DNA of 64,000 bases from assembly GCA_003693705.1 (NCBI GenBank), contig RBZT01000846.1, positions 62,001-126,000 of the forward strand. The letters run 5' to 3'. The notes beneath the pieces are model-generated. The model saw nothing but the letters and a program-made list of their open reading frames with translations. It was not told the DNA's origin and ran no database searches. Of this stretch, positions 1 to 9,039 are shown piece after piece. Position numbers and translations under genes: made by a program. Every line of letters begins with the position of its first letter. The stretch's first letter is position 1. Source of the DNA: Polymyxa betae (lineage: Eukaryota > Endomyxa > Phytomyxea > Plasmodiophorida > Plasmodiophoridae).

Positions 1-1100
1 CAGTTCAATGTCAATAATGTGCTTGCTACTAACATCCTCAATTCTGATTACTTCCGAGAACTCTTGTGAGCTGTTGAATCTGTCTTTGATGTTGATTCTA
101 ACACGTAATTAGCGCTTTGAAAACCTTTCACGAAGTCATGCAAGAAGTTCTGAAGAAGGTGACCCATCTAGAAGCATTGACAATCGGTCAGACTCGTCTA
201 CCCAGTACAGCATTTTGCCTTCTTTACAAATTATTTACATTGAAGTTAACGGTGAAACAGCTCTGCTCGATGCTGTCGGAGAAGAAACCTCCCTTTGTTA
301 GAGGTCTTGGACTTCTCTATTTGCGATTCGTCCATCCCCCTAAACAGCTATGGCATTGGTTTGCACCGGTACTGAAGGACGCCACCGTTTTCTATCCGTC
401 TGGTCAATCAGCCCCATCTATGACTTTAGGAGACTTTGCTAAAAAGCTGCTAACCGAGCTGCAATATCCCGGCATCCTTTTGCCCCGGATTCCTGTTCCC
501 GTTCTGCGCGAATACAAAAAACTTATTCTTACGGGCGCCGACTCCCGTACGGAACCTGTATTCAACGACAACGACAATGAAGAAGAGCTCCCTGAATCGT
601 CATCAATTGCTCCTGGTTCTTTAGTACGTGCCCAATATTATGACGACGGGAAATACTACGATGCTGTAATCAAGGAGATATTTCCAGGCGGCAAATATCG
701 TGTGGCTTTTGTCGACTATGACGACGAGGAATCCGAGGTTCGCGGCTCAGCCATTAAACCTATAAGCGAAAGGAAACAAAAAGAAAAAGATCGTAAAAAC
801 AAAGAGCGCGATATTGAGGAGCAGATTCGCCGGCAAGAAAGAGCGTCAGCGCTTGCGCACGGAAAAGATTATGCTTCGAGACCAGCGAGCTGTAAAGCCA
901 CCATGTCCATCAACGAGCACAAACGTCGCCGGTCCAGGACCCCTCCACGTCGTGAACGCGAAGTCGTCAAGAAGATCATCAGGCCGCCTTCCCCGGTTCG
1001 TCCGGCCCCGTCTAGCCGTGCAAATCCCGAATTGTCAAAACGCCAGGCCGAACTGCTGGCCAGATACGGCGATGCGAGCGCCAATAAAAAGCCAGCTTGA
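1..1100 (+). CDS. PRPF38B: PRP38B-like pre-mRNA splicing factor with Tudor-like domain (5' partial)
   Basis: PRP38-family spliceosomal protein; the family acts in the U4/U6.U5 tri-snRNP and spliceosome activation. Exon 1 runs off the window start (1-65, frame 1, containing NVLATNILNSDYF). A 47-base intron at 66-112 restores the frame into exon 2 (113-1100). The PRP38 signature STAFCLLYKLFTLKLT is followed by LFPRIPVPVL, both typical of the PRPF38B branch. Residues near 160-215 of the visible protein (GSLVRAQYYDDGKYYDAVI, then YRVAFVDYDDEE) look like an SMN-type Tudor domain, which I do not expect in PRPF38B. A lysine/arginine-rich tail with RRRSRTPPRR follows, as in SR-like splicing factors. 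The first residues are outside the window. The PRP38 assignment is strong; the Tudor call is by pattern only. Confidence 0.88.
66..112 (+). other. Short GT-AG intron of PRPF38B-like gene
   Basis: The sequence starts with gtgagc and ends with aattag. Removing it joins the two PRP38 blocks in frame (phase 2). Its 47-base length is typical of introns across the window. Confidence 0.85.
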
Positions 1101-1400
1101 AACTTGGCTTGGTAAACCGCCTCTGTCGGGTAGTGCGAACCTGAGTCCGTGGTGTGTCTATGTTGGGATCTGTTGGGGTCCATATAGAGGCTATTGAATG
1201 AATGTGCTTTAGGGGTAGTGGGCTGCTCTTAATATTATCATCGGTGAAGTCGGAGCATCGGCCGCCAATCATCTCCTTCAGCAAACCCGTCATCGTTATC
1301 TGATCTTGACGAACCCCCAGCTGGTCACACAGCCGCCATCGCCGTATTCACAGCAGGTTGTTGCGCGGCCGATTTTTGATTGGCGCATCACGCGTCGCCA

Positions 1401-2462
1401 ATGATGAAGAGGCTCTGGGCCGAAGCTTTGGAATTGGTGCGCCAGGGCGGCGCTACGCACGTCCTTCTCAAATACACCGATAGAGCAGGACGCCATCACG
1501 AGGTCCCGGTCTCGATCGGGACCCTCAACGACGACAGTCTTGACACCGGCATCCGTCTCGACAATGGCGACCTGGTGTTCCCGAACCCGACCACGGCGGT
1601 CCTGAACCCGTTCTTGGCACATTGCCCTCTAATCTCCTTCTCCTGCGATCTGCAGCGACGATCGGACGATTTCATGAACTTCAGCCAGTTCGATGTGAAA
1701 GATATCGATGCGTTGACGACATCGGAAATGCTGTCGTTGTTCCCTGAACGTGAAGACGAATTCCGTCAGTCGAATGTCATGACGGGCGACCCTGAGCAGA
1801 AGCTGTCTGTATCGCCGGCGGTCATGATCCCACAGACGCCAGCCCCGGCGTCTCCTAAAGCGCCATCGGCACTCAAGCCGAAGCGAAGCGAATCGACAGC
1901 CTCGACTCCCGGCGAACATCGCGGCACCAGTTGCCATCAATGTAAAAACGCTCGCAGCCTCGAACATCTGGCGTACTGCTCGAAACTGTTTAGCAAGCGC
2001 ACGTCGCATGATATGAGACATTGCCGCAAGAAGTTCTGTCAAGGCTGTCTGACCAAGTTCTATGGCGACTCGATTGAGAACTCGAAGATCGCTGGCTGGA
2101 TCTGTCCGTCCTGTCGTGGGCAATGCCGATGTGCTGCATGCGAGCGAAAACGTCGCAAATCGTCGACTCCGGCAACGTCGGCACTCCCGACCCCGGCTGT
2201 TAGCCCGAAAAGCAGTCTCTCTGGCGCCGGCGTCTTTTCGCACGATTTCGTCGAACTGATCGGTGGCGATCAGGTCCGAGCTTCGGGCGGCAGCCCATCG
2301 CTTCCTGATGAACACGTCGAAGACGAAGGATTCGTGGATTTGCCGGGCGGGAAGGTTGTCAAAGCTCGGCGTCCAAGCAGAGTGCAGCCGTACCCGTCGT
2401 CGCCGAAGCCTGCCGAGCCCAGCGATTACGATATCCAGCGATTACAGCCTCATACTTCGTAG
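1401..2462 (+). CDS. CDCA7-type zinc-finger protein (zf-4CXXC_R1)
   Basis: The protein has about 353 residues. A cysteine-rich block near residues 177-250 starts CHQCKNAR, continues through KKFCQGCLTKFYG and WICPSCRGQCRCAAC, and matches the zf-4CXXC_R1 domain of CDCA7 and related nuclear proteins. In vertebrates CDCA7 recruits the HELLS remodeller to chromatin. Flanks are low-complexity and Ser/Pro/Lys-rich, with RKRRKSS just after the finger as a possible nuclear signal. The first in-frame ATG after an upstream stop at 1377 is at 1401. The N-terminal 90 residues resemble nothing I recognise, and an unspliced short intron around 1620-1660 cannot be excluded. The zinc-finger call is firm; the role in chromatin is inferred. 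Confidence 0.75.
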   Translation: MMKRLWAEALELVRQGGATHVLLKYTDRAGRHHEVPVSIGTLNDDSLDTGIRLDNGDLVFPNPTTAVLNPFLAHCPLISFSCDLQRRSDDFMNFSQFDVKDIDALTTSEMLSLFPEREDEFRQSNVMTGDPEQKLSVSPAVMIPQTPAPASPKAPSALKPKRSESTASTPGEHRGTSCHQCKNARSLEHLAYCSKLFSKRTSHDMRHCRKKFCQGCLTKFYGDSIENSKIAGWICPSCRGQCRCAACERKRRKSSTPATSALPTPAVSPKSSLSGAGVFSHDFVELIGGDQVRASGGSPSLPDEHVEDEGFVDLPGGKVVKARRPSRVQPYPSSPKPAEPSDYDIQRLQPHTS

Positions 2463-2655
2463 AGGTGGCGTTGGACTACAATACCTTCATTGCAGTGAAA
2501 GATATTTTGCGATGATGAGGTCGGCCTCAGTATCAGCGAACCCTCTCTGCCCGTATTCGTTTTCTTGCTGCTCTTGAGACACTCGAATCATCCATAGTTT
2601 AATGAATATCAAATATGAGATTACCCGGAGTCGTCTCCTTTGCAGTTAGCTGCTT

Positions 2656-2962
2656 TTATATATGTGTGTGACGCTCTCGTCGCCAACACGTGCCGGCCTG
2701 GGTTTGGCCTTCTTGTCGCGTCTGCTTCTCGAGAATGTTGAACAGTTTTAGAGGAGGCAGAACAAGCTCCGATTTCAACTTTTTCTCTCGAGCTGGCTCT
2801 CCTAATGTCTGCTCAGCTTCTAAAATGTAGCGGTTATTTGAGGGCAAGCAGGCTTCAATAGCGATTACGTAGTTTCTTGTTGAATTGCGTCCTTTCGTAG
2901 AGCATCTTAACGGTCTGTAGTCGTTGTGCGCCCTGACTTCTCCTAGAGGTCCCTCGTTGCAT
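2656..2962 (-). CDS. Small two-exon hypothetical protein (~86 aa)
   Basis: A start ATG at 2960-2962 opens a 25-base exon. A 46-base GT-AG intron (2892-2937) joins it in phase 1 to an open exon at 2656-2891. The product is basic at its start (RRRRNSTRN), then has a well-formed amphipathic stretch (YVIAIEACLPSNNRYILEA) and LVLPPLKLFNILEKQTR. Composition looks like real protein rather than antisense shadow, and the intron matches the local size class. I recognise no family. The start could instead belong to a longer upstream exon on the same strand. Confidence 0.45.
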
Positions 2963-3368
2963 CGAGAATCTCGAATGCGATTTGAACTGTACTTGACGCT
3001 TTATGACGGATATCGGAACGTACGACTATCTGGTAACATACAGAATGGTCTTTATCATCGATTGCGATGAACAAAGACGGGAGAACGATGCTCAGACCGG
3101 ACGTACCGAAATAAACTGTATCGGGATGGGGATCACGAATCTTTCCCCTCGTGCTCTGAACCCAATCCTTTTTTATCGGCTGCTCGGGCTCTATGCGAGG
3201 CGGTTTCGTGAACAAACTCCGGCTGGCGGTTCCGTTCATTTGCAGCAAGCTGCATTCATGGAACAGTACTACTGGATCAAAGTGAAAGTGTAGAAAATAT
3301 CTAGAAAAAATACGAAGTAAATTTATCTACCTGATTCTAGAGTGCTAATATCGATAGAGGAGCATTAC
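2963..3368. other. Intergenic stretch, no convincing gene
   Basis: Open frames exist here on both strands (about 96 residues on plus, 101 on minus). Neither shows a recognisable motif, and they overlap each other. It most likely holds the 3' end of the SR-rich RRM gene and the promoter of the small minus-strand gene. Confidence 0.4.
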
Positions 3369-4241
3369 TTAGATCTTGTAGCTGTTCAGTAAAGTAATCC
3401 TTAAGGAATGGCCTCGGTAGACCTGACCGAGATGCCGCTTCAAGGCGCAGATAGCATCCTCTACCCGTGGGAATAATATTTCAGCATACGGCTTCAGGTC
3501 CTCGCTCTCATACAAATCGGCGCTGAGGATGTCATGCTCTGGAAAGACCTTCATGACGATCTCCTGCCCGGTTACGTCTAATGGCAAATTCTGAACTAAT
3601 AGTACGCCGGGATGTAATCCGTTCCCGAACAGCTCTGGATACGCTTGAAGGCTTTTCATTTTGAATCTGGAGGGCGCTGTCGGCTGCGGTTGGGGTTTCG
3701 GTTCGGTGATATTTTCTGACGTCGTCGGATTCGACGAAGTCGAAGTCTGAGGACGCTGAGATGGAGGTTCTCGCTGAGATGGAGGTTCCGGTTCATTTCT
3801 CTTTTCCGAAAGCAAACTCGGTGTCGACAAGCCATTCTCAAGCTTGAACTTCTTCGAAGCCAGCTCTGGCTTTGCAGAAGGAGCCGGTTCATTTCGAAAT
3901 TTTTTGCTCATTAGAACAATCGACGGTTTGCCATCGCTGACAGGAGACGACATCGACACTGGAGTTTCGTCTTTCCTTCTGACGGCCGTCTCATTCGGAA
4001 TCACGATCTGCAATTTGGTCGACGGCTCGTGATCGCGGCTGGGAAAGCGCCTGGGCGACACGTAATCGCGGCTGGAATGGCGCCGGGGTGACCGGCTGTG
4101 TCGCCTGGGCGACCTGTACTCGCGGCTGGAATGGCGTTTGAACGACGAATCGTAGCTGTTGCGTCGCCTAGATCTGGGCGGCGACCGGGCATCATCACGA
4201 ACCCGACGCCTGCCATTGACAAGGTTGAGAGTAACGCTCAT
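3369..4241 (-). CDS. SR-rich protein with C-terminal RRM
   Basis: This intronless frame encodes 290 residues. The first 80 are rich in Arg/Ser/His with repeated SRDY, SPRR and SRRH units typical of SR or SR-related splicing proteins. A Ser/Pro/Glu/Gln-rich linker contains the direct repeats EPPSQR and QPQP. Residues near 205-290 form a single RRM-like fold: GVLLVQNLPLDVTGQEIVMK reads as RNP2 and helix 1, and EILFPRVEDAICALKRH as RNP1 and helix 2, although RNP1 lacks its usual aromatics. It probably acts in nuclear mRNA processing. The ATG at 4239-4241 is the first in frame. Confidence 0.7.
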   Translation of the reverse strand: MSVTLNLVNGRRRVRDDARSPPRSRRRNSYDSSFKRHSSREYRSPRRHSRSPRRHSSRDYVSPRRFPSRDHEPSTKLQIVIPNETAVRRKDETPVSMSSPVSDGKPSIVLMSKKFRNEPAPSAKPELASKKFKLENGLSTPSLLSEKRNEPEPPSQREPPSQRPQTSTSSNPTTSENITEPKPQPQPTAPSRFKMKSLQAYPELFGNGLHPGVLLVQNLPLDVTGQEIVMKVFPEHDILSADLYESEDLKPYAEILFPRVEDAICALKRHLGQVYRGHSLRITLLNSYKI

Positions 4242-4465
4242 TAATAAAAGTGACGTGGCCCTATAAAGAAGGAGGCTTCTACTCTCTATCAGATAACAAT
4301 ATGCGTACTAACATGGACCGATTTATTGACAAGATCGCTCTTATCAAGTGATAGGATGAGAGGCGTTGGCTGTTGAAGATAATTGTCTAGGTAAAGAGAG
4401 AGGTGTTGGGACGTTGATGCGGCGGCCTTATCGAATGGCCTCTTTCCTTACAGACGACACTCTCT

Positions 4466-5318
4466 ATGCAGGCTTCGGAGCTTGGCATCCCACCGGTCTA
4501 TCGCGAGTTTATCGTCAGGCTGGCGAACGAGTCCATTGAAGATTGCATTGTCGACGACGCCCTGGACCTGTTCGCCCATGCCTTCTATAATGCTGTCCAA
4601 TGGTGGAGATTGTGCTTGATCACTGATAAAGCTACAACTGAATGATTTCTAGCTCTGGGCATGCACAGATCCAATTCCTAGCTGTAGCTGCTTTCTGCCT
4701 CGCATGCAGCATAAACGATCAGGCAGAATATGGCGATGATCGGCTTCAGGAATATCCCGATCGGGATCAGATTATTATTCGTCGTCTGATGACATCCGAT
4801 ATCAGTTTTGTGATGTGGTGCCATCCAAACGTTGCTGTAGATATGGCTTCATATCTGCATGCATTCTGTACCCTGATTGGCCTAACTACACATCCAAGAC
4901 TAATTGCTTCCTATATCGTGTATGCGAACCATTTGTTTTCGTCGCATTTGAATTAATTTTTGCTTCGAACAGAAACAACATCTTATTACTAGGTCTATGT
5001 GGAAAGAAGCATTGCTCGAGCATCGCGGCAATTGCTGTTATTAGGACATGCGAGCTGCTTTCGCTCCATACCGGAATGACGCAGCAAGATTTCTGCTCGA
5101 CATTTCAGGTCTCGCTGACCTCCTTCAGAAAGCTGAATCGGCAGCTAGTAACATACTGGAGGCAGATCATCCCCGAACACCTCTGGCCATCGACGTCAGC
5201 CTTCGTCCAGGAATACCCTCAGCCGACTCTGGTCTTATCACAATATGGCCCTGTGCAACCATGCATACCAGCAGTTCGCGAGCGAAACTGCTTCGCCAAC
5301 CTCCCCTATCCGTGCTAG
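4466..5318 (+). CDS. Probable cyclin-fold protein, TFIIB-like (gene model uncertain)
   Basis: Short exons can be stitched into two cyclin-like repeats. From ATG 4466: ELGIPPVYREFIVRLANESI and FAHAFYNAVQ, then a roughly 50-base intron ending at ttctag before 4651. Next come HAQIQFLAVAAFCLACSIND, a second short intron, ASYLHAFCTLIGLTTHP, another intron near 4940-4970, and SSIAAIAVIRTCELLSLHTG with MTQQDFCSTFQVSLTSFRK. The last block resembles the TFIIB/BRF second cyclin repeat, in which SIAAAAIY is followed by a helix-turn-helix. No zinc ribbon was seen, so it may be a divergent TFIIB paralogue or another cyclin-fold protein. Two of the introns would be only 32-36 bases, so splice choices here are doubtful. 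Confidence 0.4.
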
Positions 5319-5321
5319 AAT

Positions 5322-5739
5322 CGCTTTGTTGGGAAAATAAACCATAGAACCCTAACCACAGTGCGACTCTGTACATGGGCCACGATACATGAGCGACTGG
5401 CGACGAGTTGTCGGCAGCAGTCACCATTAGAAGAGGCTCCATCCCTGATTCTGTGACGGGGGAGCCCTCTTCATGCAACTTGAAGCACCCTGATATGGGA
5501 TCTCACTGTTTGAAATCCAGCGCTCTTTAGATAGCAGCTTTGTTTTCCACTCCCATCTCCGCTTGTTTATCCCATCGTAGCTGCGCTCCAACTTCCGATC
5601 GGGTGACTCATCGGCTAACATGGCGATCTCGCCGGCAACCCGGGCACCTGCCCTCAATCTTCTAATTCCGGTTTCTAATAATATTCCAGGCGCCCCCAGA
5701 TCTAAACCCTTTAGTTCCAGCCCTTCGTCGCGATACGCC
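5322..5739. other. Intergenic region upstream of the four-TM gene
   Basis: No convincing gene was seen. It contains aaccctaa near 5354-5361, the reverse complement of a telomere-like TTAGGGTT box that recurs in this window. Open frames here look like chance. Confidence 0.4.
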
Positions 5740-6198
5740 ATGACCTATTCGCTAAAGCAGCTTAACTTTATCGCCATTGTAGAAGGCATCGTGTTGATCG
5801 GTGTTGTCGTGCTTTGTCTCCAAGTCCATATCTCAGAGATCATGCCTGTTATATATGGAGGCGTCAGTAACATTGCAATTTTATTTGGCGCGATTCTACT
5901 TGCTGTTAAATCGATGCTGTATTTACGAGGACCTCAAGGCGGTAAAGACGTCGCATTAAAGGCGGCGTGCGTGATGCATTTGGCTGGGTTTATTATTATG
6001 CTTTGTGTGCTGGCAGGCTTGCTTTATCAGTTTCACGATCAGCTATTTACATCATCTGCAACCAGAGTGGACGGTTTGAATTACATCGTGGCGGAATTCG
6101 CTGTGATGATTCTCTTGATATTAGTCGAATGTTTACTGGGTTGGATTATGTACAAGCGTAAGAACGATAATGATGCCGTTTATTGTCTGGATGTCTGA
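5740..6198 (+). CDS. Small four-TM integral membrane protein
   Basis: The protein has 152 residues, starting MTYSLKQLNF. Four hydrophobic segments lie near residues 8-28 (FIAIVEGIVLIGVVVLCLQV), 37-60 (PVIYGGVSNIAILFGAILLA), 78-98 (HLAGFIIMLCVLAGLLYQF) and 115-140 (VAEFAVMILLILVECLLGWI). The last is followed by the basic cluster YKRKND, which predicts a cytosolic tail. The frame extends 40 codons upstream of ATG 5740, but that extension is Pro/Ser-rich and unlike the rest. I recognise no family. Confidence 0.65.
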   Translation: MTYSLKQLNFIAIVEGIVLIGVVVLCLQVHISEIMPVIYGGVSNIAILFGAILLAVKSMLYLRGPQGGKDVALKAACVMHLAGFIIMLCVLAGLLYQFHDQLFTSSATRVDGLNYIVAEFAVMILLILVECLLGWIMYKRKNDNDAVYCLDV

Positions 6199-6454
6199 AA
6201 TTCCCCAACATAGTTATTTGTTTGTACATGACCGCAATCTCCGAGAAGACCATTGATGTTGAAGAAGCATGAATGCGTTCGTTGCTGCCGAAATTTAGCA
6301 ATAAAAACCCGCTTCTTGCATCTAGAGGTTGCAAGATCTCTCATCCTTCTGTTAGAGTGTAGTCCGAAGTTGACACTCTGGGACAATAAGCTGCAGCGAA
6401 GTGGTACAGTACGATGTACAATTTCATCACATCAATTGTCTGCAGGCGAAGAAC

Positions 6455-8004
6455 ATGTTGCGACGACGCCAACCAGATACTTTCGTAGTAGACAACATCA
6501 GCATTGATGACAAACAGAAGAGAAGACGGCCGCTGTCGATTTCGATATCATTGTTTCTTCTGATCCTTGTCTGCATCACGATCTTTCTGTTAACAAATCT
6601 GTCCCTCAACAAACGAACGTTGAAATATGCAGCTACATTCGTGTATTCAGATGAAGATGCGCCTTACAAAAACGAGCCCGTGAGGGAATATCGCAAACGG
6701 CTCGGCAAGCAATTGATGCAGAAAATTCCGGATACGATCTTTGTTTCGATCGCAAGCTACCGAGATGATGCCTGTCCTGAAACATTGGCAGATATGTTCA
6801 AGAAGGCAGCACATCCTGAAAGAATAACTGTCGGTTTAGTGGATCAGACTAATCTGGACAACCCGGAGACAGACGACATCTTTTGTGATGCCCTCCTGAC
6901 TCCAGAACAAAGGAAACAAACCCGACTTATTCGTATGGGGCATAAAGCTGCCCGAGGTCCGACTTATGCACGATTTCTGGCATCAAAACTGTGGGAATAT
7001 GAGCAATACTACATGCAGATTGATGCTCATTCGGAGTTCGCTCAGAACTGGGACCAGATGCTGATTGATAACTTGAGAACATTTCCTGATCCGGATCGCT
7101 ACGTAATCACACATTATCCTCCAGGGGAACCCACCGACTTAACACCAGAATCACCCGTCACCTGGATTTGTGCCGCTGAAGATCACGAACAGGCGCCTCT
7201 GGGACTGTTCGTGCAATCGCAAGACGTCTGTTGGGATGTGAATCAGTCGCCAGATCTGCCATCGGGAACATGTGTGTCGCCATTCATGGGCGGTGGGCTG
7301 TTCTTCGGAAGCGCTGATATGCTGATGGACGCTCCATATGATAAACATCTAGATTATCTGTTCCATGGTGAAGAGGTCCTCATTGTAAGTGATTCACCTA
7401 GCAGATTGCGATTACAGCTGATGGATCAGCATAGGCTGCAAGGCTATGGACCAGAGGATATAATCTGGTGACACCCAGGAAGAATGTATTGAGCCATACT
7501 TACGGTGGAAGAGAGAAGAATGTGTACGGAGATGGGATTGATGGTGAGGCTGCAAGGAGATCTGAAGCAAGAGTACGTCTGCTGATGGATGCTCTGGTTG
7601 AAAGCGATGAAGATGGAGCGGGGATTCCTCAAGACGAGATCGACGATCTCGGAATGGGGACGGTCCGCAGCATTGATGAATATAAAGAGTTCGCTGGTAT
7701 CAATCAGATGGGTCAAAAACAGTTCTCCTCAAGATGCAGGCAGCGGTTTCAGGATGGGCAATGGATCGATGTCAACAGTAATGGCAGCGGTCCTGAAGAC
7801 GGGGGAGAATCTAACGAAGATAACCCCGACGTCGTTGAGGAAGACAATCCAGACAAAGGCCAAGAAGATAACCCAGAAGAACCAGAAAACAACGAAGAGG
7901 AAAACCAAGAGAATCTTGAAGAGGAGCCAAACGAGGACACTCTTGAAGAGACGCAAGACGACAGCGATGACGTTATCGAAGAAGATAATAATGATGAAAT
8001 GTAA
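6455..8004 (+). CDS. GT60-family N-acetylglucosaminyltransferase-like, type II membrane protein
   Basis: Two exons (6455-7384 and 7435-8004) flank a 50-base intron and give about 499 residues. The short basic N-terminus KQKRRR precedes one TM helix (SISISLFLLILVCITIFLL), so it is predicted to be Golgi-type II. The catalytic domain begins PDTIFVSIASYRDDACPETL and has GPTYARFLASKLW. The metal-binding region QIDAHSEFAQNWD matches the DxH block of GT60 enzymes such as the Skp1 hydroxyproline GlcNAc-transferase of Dictyostelium. Splicing restores HGEEVLI|AARLWTRGYNLVTPRKN, the conserved C-terminal block. The last 75 residues form a Glu/Asp/Asn-rich tail with NPEEPENNEE-like repeats. A TM anchor is unlike cytosolic Skp1 GnT1, so the acceptor is probably a secretory protein. 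Confidence 0.8.
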
Positions 8005-8130
8005 AATAAACTGCAACAGCAAAATGTACGTGAATTAGAGCGCAGTTTTGGCAAGCCTGAACCTCTTCTACCAACATTTGTCCTCGTGAGATCCTGATTG
8101 TTAGAGCAATCTGCTCGGACCAAGTTATCG

Positions 8131-8843
8131 ATGTCAGCATCGCTGTCCGATCGCTATGAAAACCTCAGCAATGAATCGAATCCTGTCGTCTTTATAGATG
8201 TTTCGATTGGCAGCCATGCCGCTGGCCGTATCGTTATTGAGGTAAATGAAACTCATCATGACTGGGCATATCATCGATGATGATTGCTGTCCCCAGCTGT
8301 TTGCAGACTCGGTTCCAAGAACTTGTGAGAATTTCAGACAATTTTGCAACGGCGAATTCAAACGAAATGGAATGCCTCAGGGCTACAAGGGGGCCAAATT
8401 TCATCGAATTATCAAAGATTTCATGATACAAGTGATGCACACAGCTGTTGTTTATCTGTCAAATATCTAACACAAAATAGGGCGGAGACTTTGTAAATGG
8501 AGATGGAACGGGATGCACATCCATATATGGAGAGAAATTTGCTGACGAATCGTTCGGCAGGCGCCATGATTCCCCATTCATCTTGTATGTAGCTGTTTCG
8601 ATGCTGGTACTTTCGTGTATTAAGATTTCATTCTCCAGATCGATGGCGAATAGTGGCCCCAATTCCAACGGCTGCCAGTTCTTTATTCTAACTCAACCTA
8701 GTCCATGGTTAGATAACAAACATGTTGTGTTCGGGAAGGTTATTGACGGGTTTCTGACGGTTCGAAAAATTGAAAACGTCCCAACTGGGAAAAGCAATCA
8801 GCCCACTTTACCTATTATTATTACAGAATGTGGTCAAATGTAA
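8131..8843 (+). CDS. PPIH: Cyclophilin H-type peptidyl-prolyl isomerase
   Basis: Four exons (8131-8241, 8297-8431, 8481-8584, 8639-8843) have clean GT-AG introns of 49-55 bases. The product is about 184 residues. It has the cyclophilin core [34 protein letters not shown] and [20 protein letters not shown] (active-site Arg within FHRII), then [26 protein letters not shown] and [17 protein letters not shown] near the end and the QYKG-like insert ([10 protein letters not shown]) point to the PPIH/CypH branch, which binds the U4/U6 snRNP proteins PRP3/PRP4. It sits between a GT60 gene and a convergent minus-strand gene. Confidence 0.92.
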
Positions 8844-9039
8844 TTAAATCATAATATTGCATCTTGTCATGCGATGCCCTCATGTTTCGGTTAACTTCCT
8901 GTCAAATTACTGCCTTTGCAGACTGCAATGTATCTCGCTGGTCATTGTGTTCATTGAGGGAACAGTATGTTTATTTCAGGTGACAATCTGTTCCCTAACA
9001 GTTGTAAATCTGAAATACGATAGTTACAAAATGTATTGA

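Noticed and set aside
1629-2315. 228-residue minus-strand ORF opposite the zinc-finger gene
   Set aside because: It is Arg-rich and lacks motifs, and lies antisense to a clear zf-4CXXC_R1 domain.
7729-8123. Minus-strand ORFs with hydrophobic or Ser-rich runs
   Set aside because: They are the antisense of the acidic Glu/Asp repeat tail of the GT60 protein.
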